Assembly: GCA_964620445.1 (NCBI GenBank)
Contig: CAZUHB010000031.1
Span: 1 to 64,000 of the forward strand
Direction: 5' to 3'
DNA: 64,000 bases
Source of the DNA: CAZUHB01 sp964620445
GTDB taxonomy: Bacteria; Planctomycetota; B15-G4; CAYZWU01
Part shown: in pieces, positions 52,148-61,395 of the stretch
How the letters are laid out: each line of letters starts with the position of its first letter
Numbering within the stretch: position 1 is the first letter of the stretch
The notes under the pieces: model-generated
Told to the model about the DNA's origin: nothing
Database searches by the model: none
What the model saw: only the letters and a program-made list of their open reading frames with translations
Translations under genes and position numbers: made by a program

Positions 52148-54811
52148 TCACTCACCCACAACCGCACGCAAGCCATGACTCAACGCCCAGCCGTTCGGCT
52201 GGTTTGCGTCTTCGGCGCCGGCCTGGAGAAAGCGTTCCTGGCCGACGAGGCCTGGAACGTCCGGTATGTTGATTGTCACCAGGGCCGTGCCGCTCGCATT
52301 GGCACTGAAGGGGAACTGATATGTGGCCGGAAGGTCGACGAGCAGGGTTCCGCCGAGAAAATCTTCTTCCGCGGCCTCGGCAGACAGGACCAGCTTACCC
52401 AGTGCACCGGGCAGGCAGCCGTCGATCTGGAAAATGATCGACTGACCGATGAGTGGCGGGGCGTCACAGCCGAGCGCGAGCACGTTCGCACCGCCGCGCA
52501 GCTCGCCGTAGGGAAAGCAGCCCGGTGTCTCGAGATGGTAGTCCCAGATCCCGCGGCCGTAGGTTCCGAAGCGCACCACATTCCGGGACGGCACAGCCTC
52601 ACAGGTCCAGTATGTGCAGATCGGGGCGTCGGTGCCGAGGATATCGCTCCACTGGGAAGTGGCCGGATCGAACCGCCACGCACCCTGATCGCTGCCGCAG
52701 AAGAGAACGCCGCTCTGATCCGGTGCCTCGGCCATGCAATAGACGAGCGTGCTCGGAAGCCCGTCGCTCATGTCGAGCCAGTTGCGGCCCCCATCCATTG
52801 TTCGATAGACAGGCGGATTGCTGTAACCGCTGCCCGCGGCCCAGCAGACATTCTTGTTCGTCGACGAGGGGAGCAGCACCGTTCCGTAGAAATAGTGCGC
52901 GCCGGGGCCGGGCGTGGGTGAGAGGGTCCACGTCACGGCGCCGTCGTTCGAGTAGTAGAGTTCCCCGTCGCTCGTGACCGCATAGGCGCGCTGCGTATCG
53001 ATCGGCGAGAAAGCGATGGCGCTCAGAAATGGGCTGAAACTCTGTGCGCTGTGCTGCGTGTACGACCAGCTCGAACCGAACTCGCGCTTGTAGCGGTAGA
53101 GCTTGTTGGCACAGAAGAAGAAAGCCTCCTGATCATCGGGATCGGCCTGGATGTAGGGCAGCCAGAGATGGGACGATCCCGAGGGGAAATCGACCCAGGG
53201 ATAGAGCAGGTCCGGATTCTCCTCACCCTCCTGAACGAGCACGAATCCGGGATAGACCGAGTAAACGAGATCGTGGGCACCGTTGGACGAGGTGATGTGT
53301 CCGTAGTCGCCGCTGATCAGTTGGTCGAAATCAGCCCACGGCCCGGGGGGCGGAGGGGGCGGCCCGTTCAGGACCGACCGCTGGTAACCTTGATCCTGCG
53401 ATCCGGCCAGCACCAGATCGGGATCGCGGCGGCTCGTGTGAACACTGTAGTACTGGCTCACGCCGAGGCCGCTGAGCGAGAGGTTGTTCACCGTCGCGAT
53501 CTGGTCGGCGCTTTCGTAGAGTCCGCCGTCCGTTCCCACGTACCACATCTCGCCCGTGGGCGACGTGGGATCGGAAAAGACGAAGAGCCCCGGAACATCG
53601 GCGTGCAGCTTGTTGACCGGGTCGTTGTAGTATTCGGGCCAGGTATTGACCTTGTTCCAGGAACCTCCCCCATTGCGCGAAAGGAACATCTCCACGCCGG
53701 CGTAGGCGATCAGGTCTCCGTCCGTGCTCGACGCCACCAGGCTCTCCCAGAAATCGTCGAGATCGCGCAGGTAGGTCCAGCTCTGACCTGCGTTTTCCGA
53801 ACGCCAGAGCTCCCACGTCGAGTTGTTCAGCACCGCGGTGTTGAAGCGCAGAGCGGGTGCCTCGCTCCCGGCCAGAATCGTCTTGGTGCCGCTCACCGGC
53901 ATGGGGCCGCCCACCGTGTTCCAGGTCTGACCCTGATCCGAAGTCTCGTAGATCTGGTCGCCGTCGGCAACGTAGAGCGGACCGAGCGCATCGCGCGGAG
54001 TCCAGACGTCGCCGCAGTTGGTCAAGGTCCGCACAAGGGCGAAGGTTCCCCCCTTGTTGATCGACCTCAGAATCCGCCAGTAACCCGACTTCTGGACAAG
54101 GAGAAAGACCGTGCTCGATCCGTCATCGAGAACCACCACCCGCTTCGTGTTCTGGAGGCCGGTCGTGCCGGTCGGTACGACCCAGGTCTGCCCGAGATCG
54201 TCGCTCCTGTGCACCAGGTTGCTGTAGAGACGCAGGAGAATGTCCGGATTGCCGGTGTCGCCGGGCAGGACAACGATCTCGTAAGCTCCGCCGTAGAGAT
54301 TGTCGCCCAGTGGCGTCCAGCTATTTCCGTCCAGATCGCTCTTCCAGATACCACCGCGGTCGGAACCACCGTAGAGGGTCTGTCCATCGGGCGACCAGGC
54401 AGCCGTGTGCATGCGGCCCGAAAGGTTGCGGCTGCCAAGCTCGCGCCAGTAGGCGGCCCGGCTCCGCGCCGGAGGATCGCGCCGCGCCTGTCGCTTCCGC
54501 TCCATGGCGTCGAGGCCGTTCTGCTGCTCGATGGCGCGCCAGTCCACGCCGGGCGCGGCGCTGTGCATCATCTCCACGTACTCGCGGCGCGCGGCCTTGT
54601 TGCGCGTCTCGGCGTCGGAGTCGAGCCAGTGCTGGGTGGGTTGCGGCATCTTACATTCGGCGCCAGCGGGAGACGGACTGTACTCGGCCGAGAGAGAGCC
54701 GGTCGCCTCCTCGTGGTTGTCGATCTGCTGACAAGCCGCGCCCCAAAAGACGATCGCGGCGATCAGGAACAGAATACCTGGCCGGAAAGTCGTCAGTGAA
54801 TCGCACCCCAT
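52148..54811 (-). CDS. Secreted BNR/sortilin-like beta-propeller protein
   Basis: Predicted 887-residue exported protein. A signal peptide leads to GAAC, a possible but weak lipobox. The body consists of repeated BNR/Asp-box-like propeller blades (SDRGGIWKSDLDGNSWTPL, RSDDLGQTWVVP, SENAGQSWTYL, SNDGAVTWTLSP), as in sialidases, xyloglucanases and VPS10 proteins, but no sialidase catalytic arginine triad was recognised. The final 110 residues form a beta domain (CDAPPLIGQSIIFQIDGC) of the kind that I associate with secreted planctomycete proteins. The ATG at 54811 follows AAGGAG; upstream readings lack a signal. Probably a surface or secreted binding protein. Confidence 0.85.
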   Translation of the reverse strand: MGCDSLTTFRPGILFLIAAIVFWGAACQQIDNHEEATGSLSAEYSPSPAGAECKMPQPTQHWLDSDAETRNKAARREYVEMMHSAAPGVDWRAIEQQNGLDAMERKRQARRDPPARSRAAYWRELGSRNLSGRMHTAAWSPDGQTLYGGSDRGGIWKSDLDGNSWTPLGDNLYGGAYEIVVLPGDTGNPDILLRLYSNLVHRSDDLGQTWVVPTGTTGLQNTKRVVVLDDGSSTVFLLVQKSGYWRILRSINKGGTFALVRTLTNCGDVWTPRDALGPLYVADGDQIYETSDQGQTWNTVGGPMPVSGTKTILAGSEAPALRFNTAVLNNSTWELWRSENAGQSWTYLRDLDDFWESLVASSTDGDLIAYAGVEMFLSRNGGGSWNKVNTWPEYYNDPVNKLHADVPGLFVFSDPTSPTGEMWYVGTDGGLYESADQIATVNNLSLSGLGVSQYYSVHTSRRDPDLVLAGSQDQGYQRSVLNGPPPPPPGPWADFDQLISGDYGHITSSNGAHDLVYSVYPGFVLVQEGEENPDLLYPWVDFPSGSSHLWLPYIQADPDDQEAFFFCANKLYRYKREFGSSWSYTQHSAQSFSPFLSAIAFSPIDTQRAYAVTSDGELYYSNDGAVTWTLSPTPGPGAHYFYGTVLLPSSTNKNVCWAAGSGYSNPPVYRTMDGGRNWLDMSDGLPSTLVYCMAEAPDQSGVLFCGSDQGAWRFDPATSQWSDILGTDAPICTYWTCEAVPSRNVVRFGTYGRGIWDYHLETPGCFPYGELRGGANVLALGCDAPPLIGQSIIFQIDGCLPGALGKLVLSAEAAEEDFLGGTLLVDLPATYQFPFSANASGTALVTINIPDVPGLVGQERFLQAGAEDANQPNGWALSHGLRAVVGE

Positions 54812-55143
54812 GAACCTGCTCCTTCCCAAGGAAATGAAAAGAGTCGTCTCAGAACAAAGGTAAGCAACGATCATTTTAGATGGAATGTGGGAATTAACGA
54901 AATGATTTCCCACGGCCTTGTGAAAAGGGGGAGTTTTCCCCTCTGGATCGGAAATACTCCCCAACGAGGAGGCCGGGAATCCGCGCTGTCGGAACGGTCG
55001 GAGAGAACTCGAGCACTCCGGTCGACAAAATGACACCCATCCGCCCGTGCCGCCGCATAGGGAACTCGATGTTCAGGCCGCCGAACCGCGTGTCGACCGA
55101 TTTCATACCGCCTTCCACATCGTGGAGCCCGGCCTACCGGTCA

Positions 55144-57198
55144 TCAGAGCCCGCTCCCCTTCTCGACGACGACATCGCGAACGATGGAAGAGACTTCCGG
55201 ATCGCCGCTCGTGAGATTGACGCGATACTGGAAGTACCTTGCATTCGGATCGATGAGCGCCGAGAGGTCGAAGCCCGAATGGGGCACCCCTTGAAAGAGG
55301 CCCATGTTGGTTTCATCGTTCGACGCCCTCACCTCGACGGTGGCCGACGTGTTCGCGGGCGCATCCACAGTCCACGTCATCGCCTCCCAGCCGGGAGCCA
55401 GGTCGCCGTCAAAGATGGCGCTCGTCAGTTCCCCCGAGGGTGTGAACTGCGTCACGTCGTAAACGATGAGCTGAGGGTTGCCGGACCAGAGGGGCTCCTC
55501 GTTGGTCGCCACGATATCGAGCTTTCCGTCGTTATCCACATCGGCCGCAGTGGCCCAGGGATGCTCGAGAGTGTAGGTGAGAAGATGGAGATCCCAGCTG
55601 AAACCTTGGCCGTCCAGGTTTTCCATCCACATGACGAGATAGGTGTTCCACAAGAGCGCGTCGAGATCCCCGTCGCCGTCGATGTCGCCCAGCTCGGCGC
55701 CCCGGCCGCCCGGGAGGGTGGTGACCGACCAGGCGATCCAGCTCTGACCGACGCCGTCGAGGTTTTCCCAGAACCCGACCCCGGAAGTGTTGTAGCCGCC
55801 GCCGAGAAGGTCGGGATCTCCGTCGTTGTCCACGTCACCCACGTCGAGATAACCGGATCCCCAGAAAGTGTAGGGGATCCAGTGCTTGACCCAGGCGGAA
55901 CCATCGCCCTCGACATTCTCCCACCAGGCGAACTGGCTCGGTCCGAATGAGTCGGAGTAGGCGCCCACGATATCCAGGTCGCCGTCACTGTCGAGATCGA
56001 CGGCGTGCGCCTCGCTCGCGTTGGGAAAATCGAGGTCGAGATCGTGCTGGCCCCAGATCGTGCCCTTGCCGTCGAGGTTCTCGAACCACGCGTACCGGCC
56101 GTTTTCTCCGAGACCGGGATCGTCGCCGTAGTAGGCGGCGCAAAGCACGTCGAGGTCGCCGTCCAGGTCGACATCGGCCGTGTTCAGCTTGTGGGCGCCG
56201 TAGAAATCGTCGCTCACCGTGTGCTGCACCCACGTATCGTCAGGCAGGTATTCCCACCAGTAGATCGCACCGAGATCGTTGTAGATGTCATAGACCGGAT
56301 CGGTCGTGATCACTTCTTCCCGTCCATCGCCGTCGAGATCGCCCGCGGCCACGGCGTTTGGGATACCGGCGTCGTAAGCGATCACGGTTTCGAGCGGCGT
56401 TGTTCTCGGAACGGCCGAGAGGGAAAGCTGGCCCGCGAGCGATTGCCACGAGACGCCGTTCGACGTGTCGAAGGCGTTCTGCCAGAGAGGGACCGGTCCG
56501 GTTTCGCCCGCACCGCCCGACCAGTCGGACTGGATCGCCCGGCCGAATTCGCAGGACGCCCTGTCGAGGTCGATCAGTGCTTGTTCGGGAACCTTGACGA
56601 GCGCGGCGCCGAAGAGGTACTCGCCGCGAGGCAGAGCGGGCAGGATCGCGGTGAACCATTCGTCGTCGCTGAAGGCCAAACCCGCGGGAAGTGAAACCGA
56701 CGGCCTGCGCAAGAACCACGTCACCTGGCCGCCAGGGCCCTTCGACCAGACGTAGATCCCGACCTGCACGGCCGCCCCTGGGTTGGCCACGTGGAGGCCC
56801 ACCTTGATCGTGTCGCCCGAGGCGTAGAGTGGCTTGTGGGTTTCGATGTCTATCGTTGCCAGGGTGTGCACGACCTCGACCGTTCCCGACGGCCAGGTGT
56901 GGATTGTGTCGTGGTAGTGATAGACGCCCACCGTGTCGAACCGGTAGGAGAAGGTATCCCCGACCGTGAGAACACCCGAATCCCACAATCCGTCCCGACT
57001 CGTGGTGGTGTGGACTCCCTCCGTGTTGGTCCAGGTCGCGATCGTGCCGACCGGTATGCGCGCGACTTGAGGAGAATACCCGCTGTTGTCGATCGAAATC
57101 TCCAGGTCGGACTGAGCCGGCGCGTTCTGAGACATGACTCCGAGGAGGAGCAGTGCGACGCAGACAAGACAAATCGTGAGTCGATGATATCGATTCAT
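55144..57198 (-). CDS. Secreted protein with cupredoxin-like domain and FG-GAP repeats
   Basis: Predicted 684-residue exported protein (signal peptide about 1-30, ending PAQS). Residues about 32-120 form a cupredoxin fold (VGTIATWTNTEGVHTTTS, FDTVGVYHYHDTIHTW). The type-1 copper Cys is replaced by Asp and the axial Met by Pro, so copper binding is doubtful. Residues about 240-590 hold FG-GAP repeats with the D-D-N/D-G-D calcium motif (GDLDGDGREEVITTD, DVDLDGDLDVLCAAY). The C-terminus is a beta domain. The ATG at 57198 follows GGGAG. A surface-associated binding role is likely. Some ligands of the cupredoxin may be changed rather than lost. Confidence 0.83.
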   Translation of the reverse strand: MNRYHRLTICLVCVALLLLGVMSQNAPAQSDLEISIDNSGYSPQVARIPVGTIATWTNTEGVHTTTSRDGLWDSGVLTVGDTFSYRFDTVGVYHYHDTIHTWPSGTVEVVHTLATIDIETHKPLYASGDTIKVGLHVANPGAAVQVGIYVWSKGPGGQVTWFLRRPSVSLPAGLAFSDDEWFTAILPALPRGEYLFGAALVKVPEQALIDLDRASCEFGRAIQSDWSGGAGETGPVPLWQNAFDTSNGVSWQSLAGQLSLSAVPRTTPLETVIAYDAGIPNAVAAGDLDGDGREEVITTDPVYDIYNDLGAIYWWEYLPDDTWVQHTVSDDFYGAHKLNTADVDLDGDLDVLCAAYYGDDPGLGENGRYAWFENLDGKGTIWGQHDLDLDFPNASEAHAVDLDSDGDLDIVGAYSDSFGPSQFAWWENVEGDGSAWVKHWIPYTFWGSGYLDVGDVDNDGDPDLLGGGYNTSGVGFWENLDGVGQSWIAWSVTTLPGGRGAELGDIDGDGDLDALLWNTYLVMWMENLDGQGFSWDLHLLTYTLEHPWATAADVDNDGKLDIVATNEEPLWSGNPQLIVYDVTQFTPSGELTSAIFDGDLAPGWEAMTWTVDAPANTSATVEVRASNDETNMGLFQGVPHSGFDLSALIDPNARYFQYRVNLTSGDPEVSSIVRDVVVEKGSGL

Positions 57199-57638
57199 GA
57201 GTTGGCTCCCTTTCCGGTTTTCAACAGGAACGAATTGTATCAAATAATATTGACGTTTATGTTGATAAAGACGCGGATCAGGTGGAGAGGCCCACCGATC
57301 CTCACTTCCTCCTAGCCGTGAGCAGGGGCTGTTCTGACAGAAAATCGCGCAATCGAATGCCGCGGAACTCTCCGAGCGGTAGCGGAAGCACGAAACCGGG
57401 GAAACCGAGCCCGGCACCAGGTGAAGTGCTTAGCCCGACGAACTGAGCCAGGCTCAGTTCGTCGGGCTAAGTTCGTCGGGCTGAGTTCGTCGGTCTGAGC
57501 GCTTCGCTCGGTGCCAGGCTCATGACGAATCTTCATTTCGCGGCTCGATCACCAAGGATTGTTCGGCGAATAGAGAGACAGGTATGTAAACAAAACATCT
57601 TGGCTGCATCGTAGTGATGCTCGCGCTGATCGTTCCGA
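57199..57638. other. Gene-free region with palindromes
   Basis: About 440 bases with no gene. It contains the strongly palindromic segment 57414-57515, described separately. Nothing else coding was seen. Confidence 0.5.
57414..57515. repeat. Palindrome plus 14-bp tandem repeats
   Basis: A perfect inverted repeat with 21-base arms (57429-57449 / 57451-57471) around one central base is followed by tandem 14-mers GTTCGTCGGGCTAA, GTTCGTCGGGCTGA and GTTCGTCGGTCTGA (57457-57498). A small GAGCG/CGCTC hairpin comes next. An outer GGCACC (57414-57419) / GGTGCC (57510-57515) pair brackets the block. Its unit differs from the TTGTTCC family but is built the same way. Confidence 0.88.
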
Positions 57639-57870
57639 GTGCGCCGGGTGTTCAAGGGCGATTCGGGAAGGGTGATCGGCTTCGATTATCGCGGAAAAAG
57701 GTGCTCGCCGTCCACGAGCCGGTGGCGGTGCTCGACCTGGGCATCGTGGTTAAAATCGATCTCAAGGAGGTCCGGGCTCCCTTTGTCCGGGCCGGCCTGC
57801 AGGCCGGCTTGGTGGACCTGGTCCTGATCGCCATCGGCACCATCCTGTTCCTCCGGGTCGGTACAAAAAA
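57639..57870 (+). pseudogene. Fragment of a membrane sensor protein (frameshifted)
   Basis: Two adjacent frames give a continuous sensor-like sequence: GDSGRVIGFDYRGK in one frame and VLAVHEPVAVLDLGIVVKID then LVDLVLIAIGTILFLRVG in the next. The shift falls at the A-run near 57694-57698. This resembles the end of a Cache/CHASE-type extracytoplasmic sensor domain and the following transmembrane helix of kinases or cyclases. Neither start nor downstream output domain is present, so it is a decayed remnant. Assignment rests on pattern only. Confidence 0.5.
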
Positions 57871-57961
57871 CGGCAACTCCCGTAATGATCGAATGCGAAC
57901 GGTCATTCTAAACTGGAAAAGATCTGGGAATATTTTTCAACCGAGAATGGAGACACTTGTC

Positions 57962-58336
57962 ATGAAAAAAATCCTTGTCGCACTAACGGCTCTTCTTTTT
58001 CTGGCGGCGCTTCTCGTCCATGCCGACGGGTTCGCCAAAGCCCGTACCGCCGCTTGCCGTCTCGGCATAACCGTCGATGTCTCGTTATCGTCGGACGGTA
58101 CCAAGATCCTCTATAACTGCAAGATCGACAGGGGATGCGGCAACGAACGTGGACTCGTCGGAATAAGGTACTATCCGTCGAACAATTACTCAGGAGTGCT
58201 ATTCAGCGGTCTGAACTGGCAAATGGAGCAACTGGTCAGCGATCTGCCTCCGGGAACGCAAAAGATCACCATCAAAGGAGATGTGTGGGACCGAAATAGC
58301 CACCACAAGGTTGACGAGGATAGTCTGCAAATGTAG
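57962..58336 (+). CDS. Small secreted protein of unknown function
   Basis: Predicted 124-residue exported protein with a signal peptide (about 1-20, LFLAALLVHA). The mature part has three Cys residues (AACRLG, YNCKID, RGCGNE) and a beta-rich pattern ending in WDRNSHHKVDEDSLQM. No family was recognised. The start at 57962 is preferred because it gives a signal peptide; the same frame is open upstream but runs through the sensor remnant. It is followed by a membrane-anchored repeat protein gene 116 bases downstream. Confidence 0.7.
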   Translation: MKKILVALTALLFLAALLVHADGFAKARTAACRLGITVDVSLSSDGTKILYNCKIDRGCGNERGLVGIRYYPSNNYSGVLFSGLNWQMEQLVSDLPPGTQKITIKGDVWDRNSHHKVDEDSLQM

Positions 58337-58452
58337 ATAATCTATCTTCGGATCGATGAGCCAAGGCCCGTTGAATCAAGCACTTCGCTCCTGGCTGGAA
58401 AGCTGTTCAACGGGCCGCCGGAGAAATGCTCCCGTCACAGGAGGTCAGTTTG

Positions 58453-60492
58453 TTGTCCTCGAAATCAACGTGGTTGATCCTGCTCGTATTCGGAATCGGC
58501 CTCCTCGCCGGTACTGTTTATTTCCTGTTCTTTTCCAGTGAGAGCGACGCTGTCGATCGGGACCGGATGTCCGATTCTACGGCCGATTCAGGGACGCGCG
58601 ATTCGAGCGGAACCGGATTTCTCGACGCGGCCGATCCGGTCGAATCGACCGGGCCGGCCCGTGTCTCACTGGAACCGAAATCGGCCGAAAAGACCGTTGC
58701 CGGTAAAGAGGAGGTCGACACGTTCCGCGTGGTCATGCGTTTCGTGGACCGCGACGGCGGTCCGCTGCCCGGTGTTCGGGTCGAGCTCACCTATGATGGA
58801 CTGAGGGCGAAATCGTTCAGCGGCGCCGAAGGCCGTGCGGAAGCGGACTTTCGGCTGAACCGATCGCTCAGCTCGCCGGAAGCTTATATCTATGCCGAAC
58901 TGGATTGGTATGTCACCTGGGAACACTCGGTGCGGGTGCTGGGCGGAGGCACCGTCGATCTCGGAGATGTCGTTCTCGATGCGGCCGGGGCCCTGTCCGG
59001 CCGTGTCGTCGACACGCAGGGCGTGCCTGTTTTCGCCGCGCGCGTCTATTGCACCGATCGATCCCTCGATGATATGGATCTGGCAAAAGCGCGGCAGCGG
59101 GGTTTCATCACCGGGGACAACGTCTTCACCGATCGGTCGAAGGGAGACGGTTCTTTTCGGGTCTGCCGCATTCCGTTGGGATCGTTCAGGGTTTGGGCGG
59201 GCAACAATTCTTTTTACTATTCCCACTCCGAACCGATCGAGATCCGCGCCGGCGAGGAGGTTTTCGCTGTCGAGATCATGCTCGATTCACGACCGGCCAA
59301 GGAAAGGATCGAGTGCCTCGTGCTGACACCCGAAGGTATTCCGGATCCCTTTGCCAAGATCAAGATCAGCCACGAGCATTCCTCCGGCGGCGGCAGCTCC
59401 ACGTCCGATGTGGACGCCGACGGCCGGTTCCGTTATCTCGTGAAATACGATGTGCCTCATTCCATCGAAGCATGGAACGCGAACGGAAAATATGAGCGCG
59501 CGCGCGTGGACGATGTCTTGCCGGGGACGCTCAACCTGGTGATCCAGTTCGAAGCGCTCCGGGGGAATCTTCGCCTACATGTGCGCGATGAGAAGGGAGA
59601 GCTCCTCGATTCGTTCACGGCCGAGATACTTTTACACGATTCGGAATACGCGAGCGAGAGCGAGATCCATTCGACCATGGGTTATTCTCCGAAACATAAC
59701 GAAGACCGCAGGTACAGCCGAAAGGAATTCTTCCGCGAAGAGCTCGACAGCGACGGAATCGCCGAGCTCGCCGCCCCTCAGAACGCGATCATGGTCAGGA
59801 TCGGTGCCGAGGATTACAAATATTCCGAATTCGGTCCTTACGAGGGCGGCCTCTTCCCCGATCCACTCCAGGTCGTTCTACATCCCGCACCCGGCATTCG
59901 GGGGAGGGTGCTGGCCGATGGAAAACCCGCCGCAGGCGTCAGGGTGTGCGTACACACGGGAGTGAAACCGGATATCGCCTATGCGGTCAATCAGTTCCCC
60001 TGCCGTTCCACTAACGATGAGTATGTGTGCTCGTTGACGGATGCTGCCGGCTGCTTCGCTATCCCGCTCGAGGAATCGGGCGTCTATTATTTGAGATCCG
60101 TGATCGACGGATTCGCTCCCGGCGAGGTGGGCCCCCTGGAATTCGACTACCTCGCCGGAATGTCGGGCTTGACGATAAACTTGACAGGCGGTGGCTCCAT
60201 CGAGGGAAAAGTGAAACTTGCCCCTGGCGAGGATCCGGAAGGGATCATCGTGGCAGCCTCCCGCGGAGACGGTTTCCCGGTTTATACAGTGACCGATCGG
60301 TCGGGCAACTACTCGTTCCCCAATCTCACGCCTGGCCGTTGGCAGGTCGAGAAAAGCGACAAGGACTGGAGAGACGGAATGAGTCGATCGATCAGTCATT
60401 GCCAGTCACCTCCGGCCATCCCTTGGATCTGCATCGTCATCGACGGCCAAACGACCCACTATGACCTCGATCTGACCGGGGAGGATGACTGA
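58453..60492 (+). CDS. Membrane-anchored carboxypeptidase-regulatory-like repeat protein
   Basis: Predicted 679-residue protein. One N-terminal transmembrane helix (WLILLVFGIGLLAGTVYFLF, about 5-25) is followed by a Ser/Asp-rich linker and about 600 residues of repeated beta-sandwich units of the carboxypeptidase-regulatory type (LSGRVVDTQGVPVFAARVY, IRGRVLADGKPAAGVRV, IEGKVKLAPGEDPEGIIV). It resembles the ectodomain of the sigma-TM fusion at 23683 but has no sigma domain. The start is taken as TTG at 58453, 8 bases after AGGAGG; an upstream ATG (58426) has a poorly placed Shine-Dalgarno sequence. Function unknown; perhaps a surface sensor or binding scaffold. Confidence 0.78.
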   Translation: MSSKSTWLILLVFGIGLLAGTVYFLFFSSESDAVDRDRMSDSTADSGTRDSSGTGFLDAADPVESTGPARVSLEPKSAEKTVAGKEEVDTFRVVMRFVDRDGGPLPGVRVELTYDGLRAKSFSGAEGRAEADFRLNRSLSSPEAYIYAELDWYVTWEHSVRVLGGGTVDLGDVVLDAAGALSGRVVDTQGVPVFAARVYCTDRSLDDMDLAKARQRGFITGDNVFTDRSKGDGSFRVCRIPLGSFRVWAGNNSFYYSHSEPIEIRAGEEVFAVEIMLDSRPAKERIECLVLTPEGIPDPFAKIKISHEHSSGGGSSTSDVDADGRFRYLVKYDVPHSIEAWNANGKYERARVDDVLPGTLNLVIQFEALRGNLRLHVRDEKGELLDSFTAEILLHDSEYASESEIHSTMGYSPKHNEDRRYSRKEFFREELDSDGIAELAAPQNAIMVRIGAEDYKYSEFGPYEGGLFPDPLQVVLHPAPGIRGRVLADGKPAAGVRVCVHTGVKPDIAYAVNQFPCRSTNDEYVCSLTDAAGCFAIPLEESGVYYLRSVIDGFAPGEVGPLEFDYLAGMSGLTINLTGGGSIEGKVKLAPGEDPEGIIVAASRGDGFPVYTVTDRSGNYSFPNLTPGRWQVEKSDKDWRDGMSRSISHCQSPPAIPWICIVIDGQTTHYDLDLTGEDD

Positions 60493-60762
60493 CCTCGAAT
60501 CGACCGGAAAATTCCGGCGCCAATCATCCCGCCCGCGTGATCTTCGCGATCAGTTTTCGTTTTCCACCTCAAGCGGGCGCCGGTCACCGCACGATGGGCA
60601 GAAACCCCGCCCCGAGTGAACTCAACATTTAAATCAAGTAAAAGAAGTTAGTTACGCCATTTATAATCTTTGTTTGAATGTCGTGAAGGTCGCTCGGCCC
60701 GACTCCCTCTAAGAGCGTGAACCAAAGCAATAAGAGCGCGAATTGGAACCAGAGGAAATGCA

Positions 60763-61395
60763 ATGAACACGTGCACCGATTGTCAGATCGAGCTTGAAAA
60801 GAAGAACCACGGGGCCGTCGATGAACTACCTGATACTCTCGTTGAACACGTCGAGACCTGCACTGCCTGTCAAAAGTATCAACAGGAGCTGGCGGAGATG
60901 CACCGCGTCGTACAGCTGACACTGGCGCCGACCCTCACCGATATCAAATGGCAGCGGATCGCACGTCGGGCTCGCTGGGTGGCACGTCGCCCTTATCGTA
61001 AACTCGCCTACACACTGACGCTGACTGCCCTGACCTTTGTCTGGGGTTTCTTTAACCATCCGACCTGGTTCGTGACCGGCGGGCTACTGCTTGCGGTCCT
61101 GCCGAAACAGATCGCGGACTGGAAGAAACGTCGCAACGAGTTGCGGCGTCTGTGCGCGCATAGCGTGGAGCTGTTCGCGACCGTTGCCGATGAGCTGAGA
61201 TCGTTGGAAATCGGCTGTGTGGTCGACGCGCTCCTCTACACGGGGCTGGCGGCACTCTTCCTTGCTGTCGCTCCGTTCGCGAACGATCTTCGCCCGCCGC
61301 TGGTGGTGGCGGCTTTCTTCTTTGGGTTGGCCTGGTACAAAATCAAGGTCCGGCGCCGTCAAGTGAATCGGATGCAGTCGGAGTTGACGCGATGA
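60763..61395 (+). CDS. Multi-pass membrane anti-sigma factor (zinc-finger type)
   Basis: Predicted 210-residue protein. The N-terminus has CTDC, then HVETCTACQK (H-x3-C-x2-C), the zinc anti-sigma signature. The rest has three or four transmembrane helices (ALTFVWGFFNHPTWFVTGG, ALLYTGLAALFLAVAPF, LVVAAFFFGLAWY). It overlaps the downstream sigma factor gene by 4 bases (ATGA), so the two are translationally coupled. Usually the sigma gene comes first; here it is second. It would hold the ECF factor at the membrane until a signal arrives. The start ATG at 60763 follows AGAGGAA. Confidence 0.85.
   Translation: MNTCTDCQIELEKKNHGAVDELPDTLVEHVETCTACQKYQQELAEMHRVVQLTLAPTLTDIKWQRIARRARWVARRPYRKLAYTLTLTALTFVWGFFNHPTWFVTGGLLLAVLPKQIADWKKRRNELRRLCAHSVELFATVADELRSLEIGCVVDALLYTGLAALFLAVAPFANDLRPPLVVAAFFFGLAWYKIKVRRRQVNRMQSELTR

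Noticed and set aside
53051..54799. 582-residue plus-strand reading frame
   Set aside because: It is antisense to the BNR-repeat gene; Val/Arg/Gly-rich shadow with no start signal.
57614..57961. N-terminal extension of the 57962 small protein
   Set aside because: The frame runs through the decayed sensor fragment; the signal peptide starts at 57962.
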